Assembly: GCF_014698445.1 (NCBI RefSeq)
Contig: NZ_JACJSZ010000010.1
Coordinates: 31,037-95,036, forward strand
DNA: 64,000 bases
Source of the DNA: Microcystis elabens FACHB-917
GTDB lineage: Bacteria; Cyanobacteriota; Cyanobacteriia; PCC-6307; Cyanobiaceae
Direction: 5' to 3'
Shown here in pieces: positions 61,036-64,000 of this stretch. Under the pieces are notes generated by a model that made no database searches, had not been told where the DNA came from, and worked only from the letters and a program-made list of their open reading frames with translations. The position numbers and the translations under genes were made by a program. How positions within the stretch are numbered: position 1 is the stretch's first letter; every line of letters begins with the position of its first letter.

Positions 61036-61541
61036 GCCAGCGGAGCGCCGCAACGATAGGGGTTCTGCTGCTGGCGCCCCTGCTGGCCCTGATCCTGGCC
61101 ATCGCCCCGGCCCCGGCCCTGGCCCAGCTCCATGCCCACCCGGATGCCGACGGCACACCGATGGTGCGCAGCCTGGAGAGCCTGCGCGACCTCGACGACC
61201 AGAGCTGGCAGGTGGTGGCCTACCGGGAGGGGCCGCCGGGGGGACCGCTGCGGCTGCGGATCGTGGGTTACCCGGGCAAGGTGCGCCTCGACCATCCCAC
61301 CGCCCTGGAGGTGCGCAGCGGCCGGCTGCGCTGGGACCTGGAGGACGTCACCCTCACCAGCACCGCCCTGGCCCGCGATAGCCGCGCCGCCGCGGCCGAG
61401 TTCAACCTGGCGCCGCTGCTGGCCGATCTGGAGCGCGACCGCCCCCTGCGGCTGCGGCTGCCGCGGGTGTTCAGCGAACTGGCGGTGCCGCCCTATGTGG
61501 TGGCGGAATGGCGCAGCCTGCCGGACACGCCCACCCCATGA
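61032..61541 (+). CDS. DUF3122 family exported protein
   Basis: Encodes 169 residues. A signal peptide (about 1-31, LLLAPLLALILAIAPAPALA) precedes the DUF3122 domain with RSLESLRDLDDQSWQVVAY and RIVGYPGKVRLDHP. The family is nearly restricted to cyanobacteria and has no known function; the protein should be periplasmic. It is joined to neighbours on both sides by ATGA overlaps. Confidence 0.85.
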   Translation: MSQRSAATIGVLLLAPLLALILAIAPAPALAQLHAHPDADGTPMVRSLESLRDLDDQSWQVVAYREGPPGGPLRLRIVGYPGKVRLDHPTALEVRSGRLRWDLEDVTLTSTALARDSRAAAAEFNLAPLLADLERDRPLRLRLPRVFSELAVPPYVVAEWRSLPDTPTP

Positions 61542-62671
61542 CCCCCTGCTCCCCCTGGCGCCCGTGGATGGCCAGGGCCCTTCAGCTGGCCGCCCTCGCC
61601 GAGGGCCGCGCCAGCCCCAATCCCCTGGTGGGCGCGGTGGTGCTCGACGCCGACGGGACGCTGGTGGGGGAGGGATTCCATGCGCGGGCCGGCGAGGCCC
61701 ATGCGGAGGTGGGCGCCCTGGCCCAGGCGGGGGGGCGGGCCCGGGGCGGCACCCTGATCGTGACCCTGGAACCCTGCTGCCACCACGGCCGCACCCCCCC
61801 CTGCAGCGAGGCGGTGATCGCCGCCGGCATCGCCCGGGTGGTGCTGGCCATGGCCGACCCCAACCCCCAGGTGGCCGGCGGCGGCATCGCCCGCCTGCGG
61901 GCGGCGGGGCTGGGGGTGATCGCAGGGGTGATGGAGGCCGAGGCGCACCGGCTGAATGCGCCCTTTCTGCACCGGATCGCCACGGGCCGGCCCCTCGGTG
62001 TCCTCAAGTGGGCCATGAGCCTCGATGGCCGCACGGCGCTGCCCAACGGCGTCAGCCAGTGGATCAGCGGTCCGGGGGCCCGGGACTGGGTGCACCGCCT
62101 GCGGGCGCGCTGCGATGCGGTGATCGTGGGGGGTGGCACGGTACGGGCCGATGACCCCCTGCTCACCAGCCGCGGGAGGCGCAACCCGGAGCCGCTGCGG
62201 GTGGTGCTCAGCCGTGGGCTGGATCTGCCGGCAGCCGCCCGTCTCTGGGATGCGGCCGCGGCGCCGACCCTGCTGGTCCATGGGCCGGAGGCGCCGCAGG
62301 ATCGCCGCGACCGCTTCGACCGGCTGGGGGTGGAGCGGCTGGCCCTGGAGGCCTGCGAACCGGCGGCCCTGGCCATCGCCCTGGCCGGGCGCGGCTGCAA
62401 CAGGGTGCTGTGGGAGTGCGGACCCGAGCTGGCGGCGGCGGCCGTGCGCCAGGGCTGCGTGCAGCAGCTGGCCGCGGTGATCGCCCCGACGCTGCTCGGC
62501 GGCCTCCCCGCCCGAACCCCCCTGGGCGACCTGGGCCTGGAGCGCCTCGAGGACGGTTGGGGCCTGTCGGAGGCAGCCATCGGCTGGCTGGGCCGGGACC
62601 TGCTGTGGCAGGGCCCGGTGGTCGGACCCGATGGTCTCAGATCAGCTCCGGGTGAAGCGGATCCCCCTTGA
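61538..62671 (+). CDS. ribD: Bifunctional diaminohydroxyphosphoribosylaminopyrimidine deaminase / 5-amino-6-(5-phosphoribosylamino)uracil reductase
   Basis: Encodes 377 residues from ATG 61538. The Zn-deaminase half shows HAEVGAL and PCCHHGRTPPC, and the reductase half LKWAMSLDGRTALPNGVSQWIS and VIVGGGTVRADDPLL. It carries out two successive steps of riboflavin synthesis. Length is as expected. The 3' end overlaps the convergent DUF427 gene by 35 bases. Confidence 0.95.
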   Translation: MTPCSPWRPWMARALQLAALAEGRASPNPLVGAVVLDADGTLVGEGFHARAGEAHAEVGALAQAGGRARGGTLIVTLEPCCHHGRTPPCSEAVIAAGIARVVLAMADPNPQVAGGGIARLRAAGLGVIAGVMEAEAHRLNAPFLHRIATGRPLGVLKWAMSLDGRTALPNGVSQWISGPGARDWVHRLRARCDAVIVGGGTVRADDPLLTSRGRRNPEPLRVVLSRGLDLPAAARLWDAAAAPTLLVHGPEAPQDRRDRFDRLGVERLALEACEPAALAIALAGRGCNRVLWECGPELAAAAVRQGCVQQLAAVIAPTLLGGLPARTPLGDLGLERLEDGWGLSEAAIGWLGRDLLWQGPVVGPDGLRSAPGEADPP

Positions 62672-63119
62672 AGGGCCCCTCCACGGCGCTGGTGATCCAG
62701 CCGCCGTAGAAGCCGCCCGGTTGCGGCACCACCCGCTCCCCGTCCACCCAGCAGCCGTCCATCAGCGCCGGGTAGAAGGCCAGCCAGCCGGCCAGCGCGA
62801 CGAACGTCGGTGTGGGCGAGGGATACGACCAGACGGCCCGCCGCAGGCGGCGCTGCCCGCCCGCGCCGTCCGGGGCCACCAGATCGAAATAGCGGGCCAC
62901 CCCCTTCCACTCGCAGAAGCTGGAGCCGGCCGCGGGCTCCAGCAGGGTCAGGTCCACGTCCTCCGGCGAGAGGTAGAAGACGGGGGGGTGGAAGGTTTCG
63001 AGCACCCGCAGGCTGCGGCGGGTGTCGCACAGCACCCGTCCCAGGGCCTCCACCCGCACCTGCTGGTCAGAGGGCACCAGGGCCGGCGGGCGGGGATAGT
63101 CGGCGACGCGCTCGACCAT
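62637..63119 (-). CDS. DUF427 domain protein
   Basis: Encodes 160 residues. VFYLSPEDVDLTLLEP, SFCEWKGVARYFDL and a later GWLAFYPALMD are typical of the DUF427 family, a small beta-rich fold of unknown function. No signal peptide; probably cytoplasmic. It lies five bases from the Nif11 gene on the same strand. Confidence 0.92.
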   Translation of the reverse strand: MVERVADYPRPPALVPSDQQVRVEALGRVLCDTRRSLRVLETFHPPVFYLSPEDVDLTLLEPAAGSSFCEWKGVARYFDLVAPDGAGGQRRLRRAVWSYPSPTPTFVALAGWLAFYPALMDGCWVDGERVVPQPGGFYGGWITSAVEGPFKGDPLHPELI

Positions 63120-63124
63120 GGGGA

Positions 63125-63379
63125 TCAGCCGGGGATGAAGTGGCGCAGCCGCCGCGCCTCGGCCCCCGCCCGGGCCTGCAGTTCCTCGTCGCTGAGGCCG
63201 GCCTCGGCCCGTTGCTGGGCGGCGATCACATCCGCCTCGTCCACGGAGAAGCCGGCGCCGCGGGCCAGGGCCAGGAAGGCCGCCAGATCCGGGGGGTCGA
63301 CCGGGTCGTGGAGGCGGCGATCGAGGGCGGCATCGGCGCGGGCGTGGGCCAGGAAGGCATCCAGCTGGTCGAGGCTCAT
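63125..63379 (-). CDS. Nif11 domain protein
   Basis: Encodes 84 residues from ATG 63379 (MSLDQLDAFLAHARAD); the frame is open further upstream but homology starts here. LARGAGFSVDEADVIAAQQR, with the GFxxx and helical pattern, marks the Nif11 domain. Nif11 sequences occur in nitrogen-fixation operons and as leader peptides of RiPP precursors. This one lacks a terminal double-glycine core and ends RHFIPG, so a peptide-precursor role is not supported. No RiPP enzymes are nearby in the visible part. Confidence 0.8.
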   Translation of the reverse strand: MSLDQLDAFLAHARADAALDRRLHDPVDPPDLAAFLALARGAGFSVDEADVIAAQQRAEAGLSDEELQARAGAEARRLRHFIPG

Positions 63380-63507
63380 GGCGGCGCGAGAGGGAACAAC
63401 CTCTCTAGGAGCCTGTTGCGCATAGACCACCCTGCTCTTCTCCACAGACACCCCTGAATCTGCCCAGATCCCTGTGATAGCAATGGATCTGGGCGAGATA
63501 ATGGGTC
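63380..63507. promoter_or_regulatory. Gap between Nif11 gene and transposase
   Basis: These 128 bases hold the Nif11 promoter region and probably the left end of an insertion sequence, but its terminal repeat cannot be fixed because the right end lies outside the window. No further gene is seen. Confidence 0.3.
63462..63494 (+). repeat. Perfect 10-bp inverted repeat before the transposase
   Basis: GCCCAGATCC (63462-63471) and GGATCTGGGC (63485-63494) form a perfect stem around a 13-base loop, 14 bases before the transposase ATG. It could limit transposase translation or transcription, or belong to the element's end. Confidence 0.55.
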
Positions 63508-64000
63508 ATGAGCAAGACCTTCCGCCCCTGGCAACCGGGCCAGACGATCCTGCTGCCGCCCTCACCCAGCGACTGGCTCTCAACTGACCACCAGGTGTAT
63601 TTCCTGCTGGACCTGGTGGATGAGCTGGATCTCTCGGCGATCGTGATCCCAGCTCAAGCCAAGGATCCCCGCGGCGAGAAGGGGTTTGACCCCAGGATGA
63701 TGACGCTCTTGCTGCTCTACGCCTACTGCGTGGGCACGGTGTCATCCCGCAGGATCGAGCGGGCCTGCTACGAGGATCTGGCCTTCCGGGTGCTGACCGG
63801 CAACCAGCAGCCGGACCACAGCCGGATCAGTGAGTTCCGCCGCCGCAACCTGGAGGCCCTGAGCGATCTGTTTGTGCAGATCCTGCGGCTCTGCCAGGAA
63901 GCCGGGATGGTGAGCCTGGGCCATGTGGCGCTGGATGGCACCAAGGTGCAGGCCAATGCCTCCAAGCACAAGGCCATGAGCCACGAGCGGATGCTCAAAG
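63508..64000 (+). mobile_element. IS1182-type transposase, 5' part (truncated by the window edge)
   Basis: From ATG 63508, 164 codons are visible. MSKTFRPWQPGQ and SDWLSTDHQVYFLLDLVDEL resemble the N-terminus of IS1182-type transposases (DUF772); GFDPRMMTLLLLYAYCVGT and SRISEFRRRNLEAL follow, and VALDGTKVQANASKHKAM contains the first catalytic Asp of the DDE triad. The remaining triad residues lie beyond the edge. The reading frame is intact as far as it is seen. Mobile element insertion suggests the boundary of a region open to rearrangement. Confidence 0.88.

Noticed and set aside
63506..63984. Minus-strand frames opposite the transposase
   Set aside because: They are antisense to a coherent IS1182-type transposase; no signature on the minus strand.
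1..64000. tRNA, rRNA or CRISPR arrays
   Set aside because: No cloverleaf-like pattern, rRNA-type sequence or regularly spaced repeats were seen on reading the intergenic regions. A covariance-model search would be needed for small RNAs.

Overview
The window is a very GC-rich, gene-dense stretch of a cyanobacterial chromosome, most like the Cyanobium/Synechococcus picocyanobacterial lineage. The lineage call rests on cyanobacteria-typical families seen here: a CpcS/CpeS-type phycobilin lyase, cyanoexosortase A and its partner, a ThiE with a long N-terminal extension, DUF3611, DUF1517 and DUF3122 proteins, and a TIGR03792-like protein. Recurrent HIP1 octamers (GCGATCGC) agree with it. No rRNA, tRNA or CRISPR array was found. 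The last gene is a truncated IS1182-type transposase that runs off the right edge.

Region 1 (1-25299) is a surface-polysaccharide biosynthesis locus read rightward. Twelve to thirteen tightly coupled genes, mostly glycosyltransferases with two multidomain fusions, lead to a Wzy-like polymerase and another glycosyltransferase at 15465. A second block (15655-19777) holds an SDR sugar epimerase, a glycosyltransferase and a glutamine-dependent asparagine synthetase homologue. A third (20052-25299) has an O-carbamoyltransferase, a glycosyltransferase, a YdcF-like protein, an SDR and a WecA/MraY-type initiating sugar-phosphate transferase.

Region 2 (25300-35748) looks like the export and control module. 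It holds a WbpM/CapD-type 4,6-dehydratase with an unusual Gly-to-Arg change in its cofactor motif, cyanoexosortase A with a frameshifted partner gene, and a dual-specificity-type phosphatase. A Wzc-like tyrosine autokinase on the minus strand is divergent from a Wza-like exporter. After the exporter come an unrecognised Pro/Ala-rich membrane-anchored protein and an outer-membrane beta-barrel protein whose start overlaps its stop codon.

Region 3 (35791-43040) is housekeeping: era, a CpcS-like lyase, trmD, ispF, a TIGR03792-like protein and larB on the plus strand; DUF1517, thiS and thiE on the minus strand. Region 4 (43102-49059, minus) is a second polysaccharide cluster: flippase-like membrane protein, pyruvyltransferase, FrhB-like oxidoreductase, polyprenyl-phosphate glycosyltransferase and a GT39-like membrane glycosyltransferase. 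Region 5 (49122-63379) is mixed housekeeping and cell-envelope: ribF, DUF3611, surE, pheS, nadK, a response regulator with a degenerate receiver, DUF192, cobL, a large acyltransferase, a GH116 glucosidase, DUF3122, ribD, DUF427 and a Nif11 protein.

The inferred overall logic is that sugar units are built on undecaprenyl phosphate (WecA-like enzyme plus glycosyltransferases), modified by carbamoyl, amide, pyruvyl and acyl groups, polymerised by the Wzy-like protein and exported through Wzc/Wza-like proteins. No Wzx flippase was recognised in the window. The exosortase next to the export genes suggests surface proteins are sorted in step with polysaccharide assembly.
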